A stretch of DNA of 34,541 bases from Defluviitaleaceae bacterium (lineage in GTDB: Bacteria; Bacillota; Clostridia; Lachnospirales; WRAX01), in NCBI GenBank assembly GCA_009787945.1, contig WQSI01000003.1, positions 1 to 34,541 on the forward strand, given 5' to 3'. The position numbers and the translations under genes were made by a program. The notes below the pieces were generated by a model, which was given only the letters and a program-made list of their open reading frames with translations, made no database searches and was not told the DNA's origin. Of this stretch, positions 21,640-29,495 are shown one piece after another; within the stretch, counting starts at the first letter, position 1, and every line of letters begins with the position of its first letter.

Positions 21640-24345
21640 GTGAAAAACTTTTACACAGGTTTAAAGTTAAGAACCAAGATTTTGTTTGGTTTTGGTGTGG
21701 TTTCGGTAATTATGCTTTTTATGATTGGCTTCGCAATTATCGGTTTACAAGGGATTATAAACTCCCACGAAAACCTTGCTGAAGGTCACTTTTTACGGCG
21801 GGATACGAGGTTTGACTACCGCCATGCTTTTGAGGCAATGCAGCGTCACACCTATGCAATGATAACATACGCAGGCATTGGTGAGCAGCAAAACATCACA
21901 ATTTCCTACGGAAACGCAAGGCAGGCTCTGCAAGATGCGCTGGATTCCCTGGCGGCTTATAATGACCTTGTGTATAGGGATGACGACATACCCCAACATG
22001 AAAAAGAGTTGCGTTGGAGAACTTCCAGTCAGGTGGCTGACATTTTGTGGGTCTATTATGAAAATATTATTTATATTGTTTATCAGCGTGCATTGGTCGG
22101 CGATATGGTCGGCGGTGTACAGGCAATAAGAGATGGCGGAGTAATTTCAGACGACCTTCACGGGGTTAATGAAACTTTAAACGGCATCTCTGATGTTTGG
22201 ATTACAGGAATTGAGGACAGAAACGAGAATAATCAACAGGCAACCTATGTTGGTATTGTGATTGCCCTTGTGCTTATTATTGTCGCAACCACGGTAATTA
22301 CAATGGTTACGACGGGGGCTATTAGCAAGCCTGTCCGCAGGCTCTCCCAATATGCCATGTTTCTTTCCCAGGGCGATATTAACAAAATCACCATCAGTCC
22401 AACAAGTCGCAGGGACGAAATTTCGGTTCTTTTTAATAACTTTTCTGCCACGGTGGACACTCTTAAATCCCTTACAAACGACCTTAACAGCCTTTCTCAC
22501 GAATTTACGGTAATTGGCGATATAGATTTTAGAATCGACGCAAACAAATACCAAAATTCTTTCAAGGATTTGATGGTGGGTGTCAATGGCATCGTGGATG
22601 CCCAGTCTAGGGAAACTTTGGAGGTTATTAACACTCTAAACAGCATAGCAAGCGGTAATTTTGACGTTGACGTTAAAGATTTGCCTGGCAAAAAAGCGAT
22701 TTTGCCAAAATCCCTGAGAGCCATTTTATCCGCCTTGGAAGATTTTTACAACGAAATGTCTGAGCTTGCTGAAAACGCTAGAGAAGGCAAGCTGAACAAA
22801 AGGGTTAACGAATCAAAATTTGAAGGCAATTGGGAGGACTTGGCAAAAAGCCTGAACAAGCTTTTGGTTGCTGTTGCCGAGCCTTTTGAAGAAATTACTG
22901 ATGTGATGCATTCTTTGCAAGAAGGTGACTTTAGACAAAGGGTGGAAACCCAGTACAAAGGCGTGTTTAAAGACATGGCAGACACCTTAAACGCCACATT
23001 AGAGCAAACTTCTGCCTATATTGATGAGTTGGACAATATTTTGGCAGAAATGTCAAGGGGTAATTTACAAGGGAAAATTGAGCGGGAATATGTTGGCTCT
23101 TTTGACCTTATCAAGCGCTCTATAAACTCTATTTTGGCGCGCCTAAACACAACAATGGACGATATTGGTGCGGTTGCTGTTGGTGTTTCAAGCGGTGCTA
23201 CGCAGCTTTCTGTGGCGGCATCTTCTTTATCCATTGGTGTTGACAAACAGGTGGTGTCTATGGCAGAGCTTTCTGAAGGAATTGAAGGGATTGACACCCA
23301 GTCTAAAGAAAATGCCGAAAACGCCCAGAAGGCAGCAAATTGGGCTGAAATCTCCAAAAAGGACGCAGAGGCGGGCAACCAAGAAATGCATCAACTTTTG
23401 GAAGCCATGGCAAGCATTGCAGATTTTATTGACAAAATAAGCAACATCAACAAAACAATTGATGATATTGCCTTCCAAACCAACCTCCTTGCTCTTAACG
23501 CCAGCGTTGAAGCGGCAAGGGCTGGAGAACACGGCAAGGGCTTCGCCGTGGTGGCAGACGAGGTGCGCACCCTTGCCAACAGAAGCGGAGAAGCAGCAAG
23601 GGAAGCAGAAGAGCTGATGCAAGCAACCATTGACAGCATTGGACAAGGGCGCAAAAAAGCAAACGACACAGCAGAAAGCCTTGACAAAATAGTAAGCAAT
23701 GTGGTTGATGTGTTTGGGGTTGTGGGCAACATTTATGAGGCATCCTTGCGCCAAACCGAAGCCATCAGCCAAATAAATAATGGGCTTGGAAGGATAAACT
23801 CTGTAATTCAAAACGAAATGGCAGCAAGTAAGGACACTGCAAATTCTGCCGAAGAGCTAGACGACCAAGTAAACATCTTAAAGGAAAAGCTCGGCTTTTT
23901 CCAAACCCGCCTTGCTATGCCAAAGTTGTCTGATGTGTTGAACCAATCCGCATCAGAATCGCCGCGGATAAAAGGCTTTGAAGGCGTTGCCCATTCTTTG
24001 AAAGCATACAAAGCAGGGGAAATTATTGTGCATGAAGGCGAAAAGGACAGCAGAAGCATGTACTTCATAACCAGCGGCGTTGTAAATGTATGCAAGTTTT
24101 ATGGTAAACCCAATGAAGTCGAGCTTGCTAAGCTAAAGGAGGGGGATTTGTTCGGTGAAATGTCCCTATTCCTTAACGAGCCAAGAACGGCTACCGTGGT
24201 TGCCCTTGGCGATGTTTCCGTCATAGAAGTCAGCGAAAGCGACATGAACGAATTTATGGACAAAAAGCCCGAAATTGCCCTTAATGTTATCCAAACATTG
24301 TGCGTAAGATTAAGAAATACAATGAGTGTGCTTGAGAATTACTAA
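21640..24345 (+). CDS. Methyl-accepting chemotaxis protein with HAMP array and C-terminal cyclic-nucleotide-binding domain
   Basis: A 901-residue transmembrane receptor. TM1 is at about 14-36, the extracytoplasmic four-helix-type sensor at about 37-200, and TM2 at about 203-228. A chain of HAMP-like units follows (about 230-510), each with a GxF/L...Y.G.F..L..S.N..L pattern. The signalling domain has the highly conserved tip (DIAFQTNLLALNASVEAAR...FAVVADEVRTLANRS, about 608-650) that contacts CheA/CheW. Residues about 787-901 form a cyclic-nucleotide-binding domain with GEMSLFLNEPRTATV, which keeps the Glu and Arg of the phosphate-binding cassette. Receptors do not normally end in such a domain. 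The start is GTG at 21640-21642 with GAAGGA upstream. It is monocistronic. Confidence 0.93.
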   Translation: MKNFYTGLKLRTKILFGFGVVSVIMLFMIGFAIIGLQGIINSHENLAEGHFLRRDTRFDYRHAFEAMQRHTYAMITYAGIGEQQNITISYGNARQALQDALDSLAAYNDLVYRDDDIPQHEKELRWRTSSQVADILWVYYENIIYIVYQRALVGDMVGGVQAIRDGGVISDDLHGVNETLNGISDVWITGIEDRNENNQQATYVGIVIALVLIIVATTVITMVTTGAISKPVRRLSQYAMFLSQGDINKITISPTSRRDEISVLFNNFSATVDTLKSLTNDLNSLSHEFTVIGDIDFRIDANKYQNSFKDLMVGVNGIVDAQSRETLEVINTLNSIASGNFDVDVKDLPGKKAILPKSLRAILSALEDFYNEMSELAENAREGKLNKRVNESKFEGNWEDLAKSLNKLLVAVAEPFEEITDVMHSLQEGDFRQRVETQYKGVFKDMADTLNATLEQTSAYIDELDNILAEMSRGNLQGKIEREYVGSFDLIKRSINSILARLNTTMDDIGAVAVGVSSGATQLSVAASSLSIGVDKQVVSMAELSEGIEGIDTQSKENAENAQKAANWAEISKKDAEAGNQEMHQLLEAMASIADFIDKISNINKTIDDIAFQTNLLALNASVEAARAGEHGKGFAVVADEVRTLANRSGEAAREAEELMQATIDSIGQGRKKANDTAESLDKIVSNVVDVFGVVGNIYEASLRQTEAISQINNGLGRINSVIQNEMAASKDTANSAEELDDQVNILKEKLGFFQTRLAMPKLSDVLNQSASESPRIKGFEGVAHSLKAYKAGEIIVHEGEKDSRSMYFITSGVVNVCKFYGKPNEVELAKLKEGDLFGEMSLFLNEPRTATVVALGDVSVIEVSESDMNEFMDKKPEIALNVIQTLCVRLRNTMSVLENY

Positions 24346-24347
24346 AC

Positions 24348-24388
24348 AAAAAACCGAACCCACTTATTCACAGGGGGTTCGGTTTTTT
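24348..24388. terminator. Bidirectional terminator between the chemoreceptor and lipoprotein genes
   Basis: AAAAAACCGAACCC (24348-24361) and GGGTTCGGTTTTTT (24375-24388) form a 14-bp perfect stem with T-runs in both directions. It serves the two convergent genes. Confidence 0.9.
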
Positions 24389-24398
24389 GGTATTCTGC

Positions 24399-25046
24399 TT
24401 AATCGTTGTTGGACAACCTAATCAAGTCGCCCAGAGTGAGGGTTAATTGATTGTTGTGGTCTAAACTTACCAATGTTTCGTCGCCCATTAATTCACCTGC
24501 TTCAAAGGCACTTATAAGCCCATCTTCTTGAGCCGATAAACTCATCAAAGCAGGCGTTATAAGATACGCGCTTTGTGAGGGGTTGGAAAGTTGCATTGGG
24601 TAAGCTTTGCCATTACTATTGTCGTGCAGGAAAAGCACAATTTCTTCACCGACAGGCAGAGGGTTCGTTGGCGTTATCATTTCCATAACACCTTCAATCT
24701 TGCCTCCCATCCTCCAAACTTCTCTAGCTTCTCCTGCCGTCATATTGCCCCGAAACACTTCCATAACTTGAAATCTGTAGATGGTAAACACGGCATATCT
24801 TTCCAGATATGGGTCATCCAGAAATTCTCCAGCATAAATATCAACCATTTCACTTCTTTCGTCTAAAATCTGAACACGGGCAACATGGGGCGCAAATGTA
24901 AAAATTTGCCCAATTTCAGAGAAGCTCATATAGTCAAAAGATGCGTATGACCTTTCCGTCACCACATCTGACGCATATCCGCCACATCCAGCAAAAACCA
25001 CAAGAGAGCAAAGGGTCAGTATTGTCAGTATAACAATCTTTTTCAT
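24399..25046 (-). CDS. Lipoprotein of unknown function
   Basis: About 215 residues. The signal peptide MKKIVILTILTLCSLVVFAGC has the lipobox FAGC, so the protein is membrane-anchored on the outside. The mature part contains a beta-rich segment (YAVFTIYRFQVMEVFRGN, REVWRMGGKIEG, VGEEIVLFLHDN) of a type common in small Firmicute envelope proteins. No catalytic residues are recognised. The frame opens at 25085, but the ATG at 25044-25046 starts the signal peptide and has AGGAGG 9 bases upstream. It lies downstream of the MATE gene, separated by a terminator, so it may have its own weak promoter. Confidence 0.75.
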   Translation of the reverse strand: MKKIVILTILTLCSLVVFAGCGGYASDVVTERSYASFDYMSFSEIGQIFTFAPHVARVQILDERSEMVDIYAGEFLDDPYLERYAVFTIYRFQVMEVFRGNMTAGEAREVWRMGGKIEGVMEMITPTNPLPVGEEIVLFLHDNSNGKAYPMQLSNPSQSAYLITPALMSLSAQEDGLISAFEAGELMGDETLVSLDHNNQLTLTLGDLIRLSNND

Positions 25047-25093
25047 GTGAACATCCTCCTTTTTAACTTGGACAAACGCAACCAAAATACAAC

Positions 25094-25130
25094 AAAAACC
25101 GAGTTTCCAAAGGCGGTTGCTCGGTTTTTT
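25094..25130 (-). terminator. Terminator after the MATE transporter gene
   Basis: AAAAACCGAG (25094-25103) and CTCGGTTTTT (25120-25129) form a 10-bp stem with a 16-base loop and T-runs on both strands, 10 bases past the MATE stop codon. Confidence 0.82.
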
Positions 25131-25139
25131 GTTTGGGTG

Positions 25140-26510
25140 TTATGCGGTTACTTCCTCGATAATTTCATCCTCTTTCGGCAGTTTTTTCATGTTAATGAAA
25201 TGCCAAACCAGAAGCCAAACGCTGCGCACCGTCATGGCGATGGCAATTGCCACCCACACGCCGTCGATGCCGAGGGCTGTTGCGGCAAGGGCAAAGACCA
25301 GAAGCACGCGGATAATGTTGCTGGAAACACTTGCGATTGTGGGCTTCATGGTTAGGCCGCGTCCGCGGAAGCTGCCTGCTGCAACGCCTTCCATGCAAAA
25401 TAGGATTTGCGCTGGGGCAAGTATGCGCAGGTAATTGGCGGCAATGCGTATGCTTTCGTCGTTGTTAAGGAACAAGGACACGAAGGCTTCCGCGCCGAAA
25501 AACAGCACCCCTGCGATGAAAATGCCGTAAATGCCCATAAAAATGTAGGCAACCCGCACAGTGCGCCGCACCCGACCCCACTTTTTCGCGCCATAGTTTT
25601 GACCGATAAAGGCGGTGATGGCAGACGCAAAGCCGCCGCCTATCATAAAGGACAGGCTTTCCACCCTCATGCCAACCTGGTGACCTGGCACGGCATAATC
25701 CCCAAAACTGACGATTACAAAAGTCATTAGCATAAAGGAGAAGTTAAACAGCAGGTTTTCCAGGGCAACAGGTGCGCCCCAACGGGATATTTGGCTCATT
25801 TTGCCTCTTATAATGCGTCCTAGTGGTTTAAAGCCTTCAAAAGGTTTGTCTTTGTATTTCGTCATTGCCCACAGTTTTGCGGACATGTTGAATACGTTGG
25901 AAACTATAAGGCTTACAGCTGCACCAACCATGCCCATGTCTAGCACGAAAATAAACACAGGGGCAAGACCTATGTTAAGGGCAAGGGCGGCAGAATTAAT
26001 GATAAATGGCACACGGGTGTTTCCGAAGCCGCTAAAAATTCCTGTTATTACAAAATGCCCGAAGGTGAAAGGTATAGCAATTGCGGCAACACTTAGGAAG
26101 TGGGCGGCCCGCTCTGCCACATATGGGTTTTCGATGTTTAAAAGCCCTAGCAAAGGGTGGCGCAGGGTTATTAAAAGTATAGAGAAAAACGCACCTGACA
26201 CAAGTGCCAGCATAAAGCCATTTTGTGCAAATGCTTTAGCGGCATCCTTGTCACCCTTGCCCATGTTTTGGCTAACGCCAATTTCCGCTCCTATGCGGCA
26301 TAGCATGATGAGGGAAAAGGATAGCCATACAAATTGGTTGGCAAGCCCAGCCGCCGCCAGATACTCCTCACCCAGGCGGGATAACCAAAACATATTGGTC
26401 ATGTCATAAGCGGACTGGAATAAGCTGGTTGCCATAATGGGCAGGCTTAATTTTAAAAGCTTTTTAAATATCGGTCCTCTAGTTAAATCATATTTGGTTG
26501 TTTTGCTCAA
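25140..26510 (-). CDS. MATE family efflux transporter
   Basis: A 456-residue cation-coupled multidrug or toxin extrusion transporter in the cytoplasmic membrane. The N-terminus (YDLTRGPIFKKLLKLSLPIM) is typical of Clostridial MATE proteins, and about twelve hydrophobic helices in two halves can be counted. GQNYGA and the SFRGRG segment are conserved elements. The substrate is unknown. The start is TTG at 26508-26510 with AAAGGGGA 8 bases upstream. It has its own strong promoter and a terminator, so it is monocistronic although it follows nrdG on the same strand. Confidence 0.9.
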   Translation of the reverse strand: MSKTTKYDLTRGPIFKKLLKLSLPIMATSLFQSAYDMTNMFWLSRLGEEYLAAAGLANQFVWLSFSLIMLCRIGAEIGVSQNMGKGDKDAAKAFAQNGFMLALVSGAFFSILLITLRHPLLGLLNIENPYVAERAAHFLSVAAIAIPFTFGHFVITGIFSGFGNTRVPFIINSAALALNIGLAPVFIFVLDMGMVGAAVSLIVSNVFNMSAKLWAMTKYKDKPFEGFKPLGRIIRGKMSQISRWGAPVALENLLFNFSFMLMTFVIVSFGDYAVPGHQVGMRVESLSFMIGGGFASAITAFIGQNYGAKKWGRVRRTVRVAYIFMGIYGIFIAGVLFFGAEAFVSLFLNNDESIRIAANYLRILAPAQILFCMEGVAAGSFRGRGLTMKPTIASVSSNIIRVLLVFALAATALGIDGVWVAIAIAMTVRSVWLLVWHFINMKKLPKEDEIIEEVTA

Positions 26511-26539
26511 AATAAAAATCCCCTTTCGTTGATAGTTTC

Positions 26540-26568
26540 ATTCTATCACATGTGGGGATTTATGTCAA
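26540..26568 (-). promoter_or_regulatory. Promoter of the MATE gene
   Basis: Minus strand: TTGACA (26563-26568), a 17-base spacer and TAGAAT (26540-26545), 29 bases before the TTG start. It begins 10 bases after the nrdG stop codon. Confidence 0.78.
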
Positions 26569-26577
26569 GGGCGTTCG

Positions 26578-27072
26578 CTATACCCCGAATTTGACTATCT
26601 TATTTTGTTTTTTGGTTTCTGGAACATCAATGACCCGCTGATTTGCAGAGCCGCAGAACCGCAGGCTAATATCCCGCTGTTCGTGATGATATTTCCCGTC
26701 TATGAGGATGTGGCAAAGGTCTAGCAGTGCCAATTTGTCGGGGTCGCTTTCTGCCATTAACTCTTCATAGGTGTAACCTGTGTAGCAAACCACATCAAGC
26801 CCTAAATCTCGGGCGGCGCGAGCCACCTCGACAAGCTCGGCAGACTGCAAAAAGGGTTCACCCCCAGAAAGGGTTATGCCTTTTTTGGTTTTGGCTTCTT
26901 TGCGCAACATTCGGATGATTTCTTTAGTTGTAAATTCTTTACCCCCATCTATAGGCCAGCTTTCGGGGTTGTGGCAGCCTTTGCAACCATGGGGGCAGCC
27001 CTGGGTGAAAATTACAAAACGAAGCCCAGGGCCGTCCACGGTGCTTTCGGGGGAAATTCCCGATAAACGCAT
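26578..27072 (-). CDS. nrdG: Anaerobic ribonucleotide reductase activating protein
   Basis: Radical SAM enzyme that installs the glycyl radical on NrdD. It has 164 residues, typical. The iron-sulfur cluster motif CPHGCKGC (CxxxCxxC) with HNPESW is at about residues 26-38, and SGGEPF near 69-74 is the SAM-binding element. The ATG has AAAGGGGGAAAT upstream. It lies 25 bases after nrdD in the same operon. Confidence 0.95.
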   Translation of the reverse strand: MRLSGISPESTVDGPGLRFVIFTQGCPHGCKGCHNPESWPIDGGKEFTTKEIIRMLRKEAKTKKGITLSGGEPFLQSAELVEVARAARDLGLDVVCYTGYTYEELMAESDPDKLALLDLCHILIDGKYHHEQRDISLRFCGSANQRVIDVPETKKQNKIVKFGV

Positions 27073-27097
27073 TTTTATTTCCCCCTTTCAATGGAAA

Positions 27098-29221
27098 TTA
27101 ATTAAATTTCTGGTGAATTTGGCGGTTTTGCACTTCCGCAAGCTTGGTGTCGTTAAACCTGTCTAATGTGGATAGATAGCCCGTGATTCTGCGGACACGG
27201 CTGATGTTTGTGCCGCGGCATTTCGGGCATATGTTGCTGTCGATAACGCCGTTTAGACCGCAGTCTACGCAAATATCCACAGGGAAATTGACACTGGCAT
27301 AACCCATGTCTGCATCCGCCATGGCGCGGATGAGGGTTTCAAAGGCTTCCAGATTGCCTTCTGGGGCAGAAGGAAGCTCTACATAAGAAATATGACCAGC
27401 ATTGCAATATTTATGGTAAGGGCCTTCCAAAGCGATTTTGTCCAGGGCATTAATGTGGTATTCCACAGGCACATGATGGGAATTTGTGTACCATTCTTTG
27501 TCAGTAACCCCAGGTATTACGCCGAAAAGCTCTGTGTCAATTTTGGTGAATTTGCCGCTTAGCTGTTCTGCAGGGGTGGCAAGAAGGGTGAAGTTTAGCC
27601 CATGTTTTTGGGTGGCTTCGTCACAACGGCGGCGCATGTGGGACACAATGGAAATGCCCAAAGCCTGAGCCTCCGAACTTTCACCATGATGCTTTCCAGT
27701 AAGAGCCACCAAACACTCTGCAAGCCCAATAAACCCAATGCTAAGGGTACCATGCTTAATCGCTTGCTCTACAGGGTCGTTTGGCCCTAGGTTTTCGCTG
27801 TCCATATACAGCTTTTGCCCCATCAAGAAAGGGAAATCCCTCACGCGAAGCTTTTTCTGCACATTGTAGCGGGCAAGCAACTGTTGCACACAAAACTCAA
27901 GTATATCATCTAAAGACTTCCAAAAAGTGGATAAATCTTTTTCCGCTTTTATGCCTAGGCGCGGCAAGTTGAGGGTTGTAAAAGACAGATTGCCGCGGGA
28001 ATCGGTTTTCGCCTCGCCATTGCAATTTGCAATTACGCGGGTGCGGCAACCCATATATCCCACTTCTTCTTCCGCAAACGGCTTGTTAAAGCTAGAATCT
28101 TGGAAGGAAAAGCTGGGGAATAGCCGCTTACAAGCCACTTTCATAGAAAGCTGGAAAAGGTCGTAGTTGGGGTCGCCAGGCTCAAAGCTGACATCCTCTT
28201 TAATTTTAAAACAGACATTGGGGAAAATCGGCGTTTCGCCTTTGCCCAAGCCTTTTTCATAAGCAAGAAGGAAACATTCTGTCACCATGCGCCCTTCTGG
28301 CGTTGTGTCTGTGCCGAAGTTTATGCTGGAAAACGGCACTTGCGCTCCTGCGCGGCTGTGCATGGTGTTAAGGTTGTAAATGAAGCCTTCCATTGCCTGA
28401 TATGTTTCCTCATAGGTGCGCCTGTTGATAAGCCCTTTTAATTTTTCTTCATCAATTGGCAAGCCTAGCTCTTCCAAATTTTGGCGGATTATCCTGTCTT
28501 GACGCTCCCGCTCCAAACGTACATAAGGCGCCATATCCCTGTCAAAATACCCGAAAGACTGCCCCCCATGCATGTCATTTTGGTTAGACTGTAAAATGAT
28601 AGCTGCCAAAGCCCCAGCGGTTTTAATGCTTTTTGGCGGACGAATGTAACCATGCCCATTGTTAAAGCCCTCGCTTAAAAGCCTTGTTAGCGGGATTTGC
28701 AAGCATGTCATGGTTTTTGAATACCAAGACAGGTCATGTATGTAAATATCGCCTTCCAGGTGAGCTTCTGCTTCTGCTTCCGTCAACATGCGTTTTAAAT
28801 AGTAATTTTTGGAAGCAATTTCAGAAATTTGCAAAACCTTAGCCGAAGGGGAATTGCCCACATTGGCGTTTTCGCGGTTGTTTTCCTTTAGGATTGTGCA
28901 AACCGCCTCCATTAGCTCGCTGCGCGCCTCCCTAAGCCTGGAGCGGTCATCCCTGTACAAAATATAAGACTTTGCAACTTTAGCATGACCGTTTTCAATC
29001 AGCACCGCCTCCACAATGTCTTGAACATCTTCCACAGTCACCTTCTCATCTTCGCCAGGAAATTCTTGTTTAATTTTTTTGATGACTGATAGTGTCAACT
29101 CCATAGCCAGTTGGCGGTCAGGCTCCCCCGTTGCCTTCAAGCATTTGAAAATAGCATCAGTAATTTTGCTTTCATGGAAATCTTGGGTTCTTCCATCTCT
29201 TTTATAAATTTTTGTTAGCAT
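27098..29221 (-). CDS. nrdD: Anaerobic (class III) ribonucleoside-triphosphate reductase
   Basis: Makes deoxyribonucleotides under strict anoxia using a glycyl radical. It has 707 residues, close to the family length. An N-terminal ATP-cone (about 1-95) gives allosteric control, followed by the ten-stranded barrel core. The C-terminus holds four zinc-binding cysteines (CVDC...CPKC) and the radical loop RRITGY with Gly681. The open frame reaches 29290, but the ATG at 29219-29221 has AAAGGAG at good spacing and starts the typical MLTKIYKRDG. It forms an operon with nrdG. No aerobic reductase is present in the window, in keeping with an anaerobe. Confidence 0.96.
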   Translation of the reverse strand: MLTKIYKRDGRTQDFHESKITDAIFKCLKATGEPDRQLAMELTLSVIKKIKQEFPGEDEKVTVEDVQDIVEAVLIENGHAKVAKSYILYRDDRSRLREARSELMEAVCTILKENNRENANVGNSPSAKVLQISEIASKNYYLKRMLTEAEAEAHLEGDIYIHDLSWYSKTMTCLQIPLTRLLSEGFNNGHGYIRPPKSIKTAGALAAIILQSNQNDMHGGQSFGYFDRDMAPYVRLERERQDRIIRQNLEELGLPIDEEKLKGLINRRTYEETYQAMEGFIYNLNTMHSRAGAQVPFSSINFGTDTTPEGRMVTECFLLAYEKGLGKGETPIFPNVCFKIKEDVSFEPGDPNYDLFQLSMKVACKRLFPSFSFQDSSFNKPFAEEEVGYMGCRTRVIANCNGEAKTDSRGNLSFTTLNLPRLGIKAEKDLSTFWKSLDDILEFCVQQLLARYNVQKKLRVRDFPFLMGQKLYMDSENLGPNDPVEQAIKHGTLSIGFIGLAECLVALTGKHHGESSEAQALGISIVSHMRRRCDEATQKHGLNFTLLATPAEQLSGKFTKIDTELFGVIPGVTDKEWYTNSHHVPVEYHINALDKIALEGPYHKYCNAGHISYVELPSAPEGNLEAFETLIRAMADADMGYASVNFPVDICVDCGLNGVIDSNICPKCRGTNISRVRRITGYLSTLDRFNDTKLAEVQNRQIHQKFN

Positions 29222-29257
29222 TTTAAAAACTCCTTTACGCTTGTACGTTATACTAAG

Positions 29258-29284
29258 ATTAAACCATAAATCACCTCCTGTCAA
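29258..29284 (-). promoter_or_regulatory. Possible nrdD promoter
   Basis: TTGACA (29279-29284) and TTTAAT (29258-29263) on the minus strand, but with only 15 bases between them. No NrdR-type box pair was recognised. Weak support. Confidence 0.3.
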
Positions 29285-29428
29285 GCCCAAATATTTATGA
29301 ATTTTGCGTTTTATGTTTTCTGATAACGGCTATTTTACTTGATTTTACGGCAATTTCCAAGTTAGCCAGTCGGTTTTATCGGGTCAAAACTTTTTTTATA
29401 TAATTTTTCCTAAAGCCCCTTTCAATTT

Positions 29429-29461
29429 TTGACATTTTTTACCAGTTATTTCGTGTATAAT
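29429..29461 (+). promoter_or_regulatory. spoIIE promoter of the Spo0A-activated type (21-bp spacer)
   Basis: A perfect TTGACA (29429-29434) and a perfect TATAAT (29456-29461) are separated by 21 bases instead of 17. The spoIIE and spoIIG promoters of Bacillus subtilis have the same long spacer and need phosphorylated Spo0A. A 0A-box-like TTTGACA (29428-29434; 6 of 7 to TTCGACA) overlaps the -35. The remaining 29285-29428 is A+T-rich with nothing else recognised. Confidence 0.65.
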
Positions 29462-29495
29462 ATCTACCATTAAGTCATAGGTGATGGTGATTAGG

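Noticed and set aside
29222..29428. NrdR boxes upstream of nrdD
   Set aside because: No pair of palindromic ACAC...GTGT-type sites could be seen.
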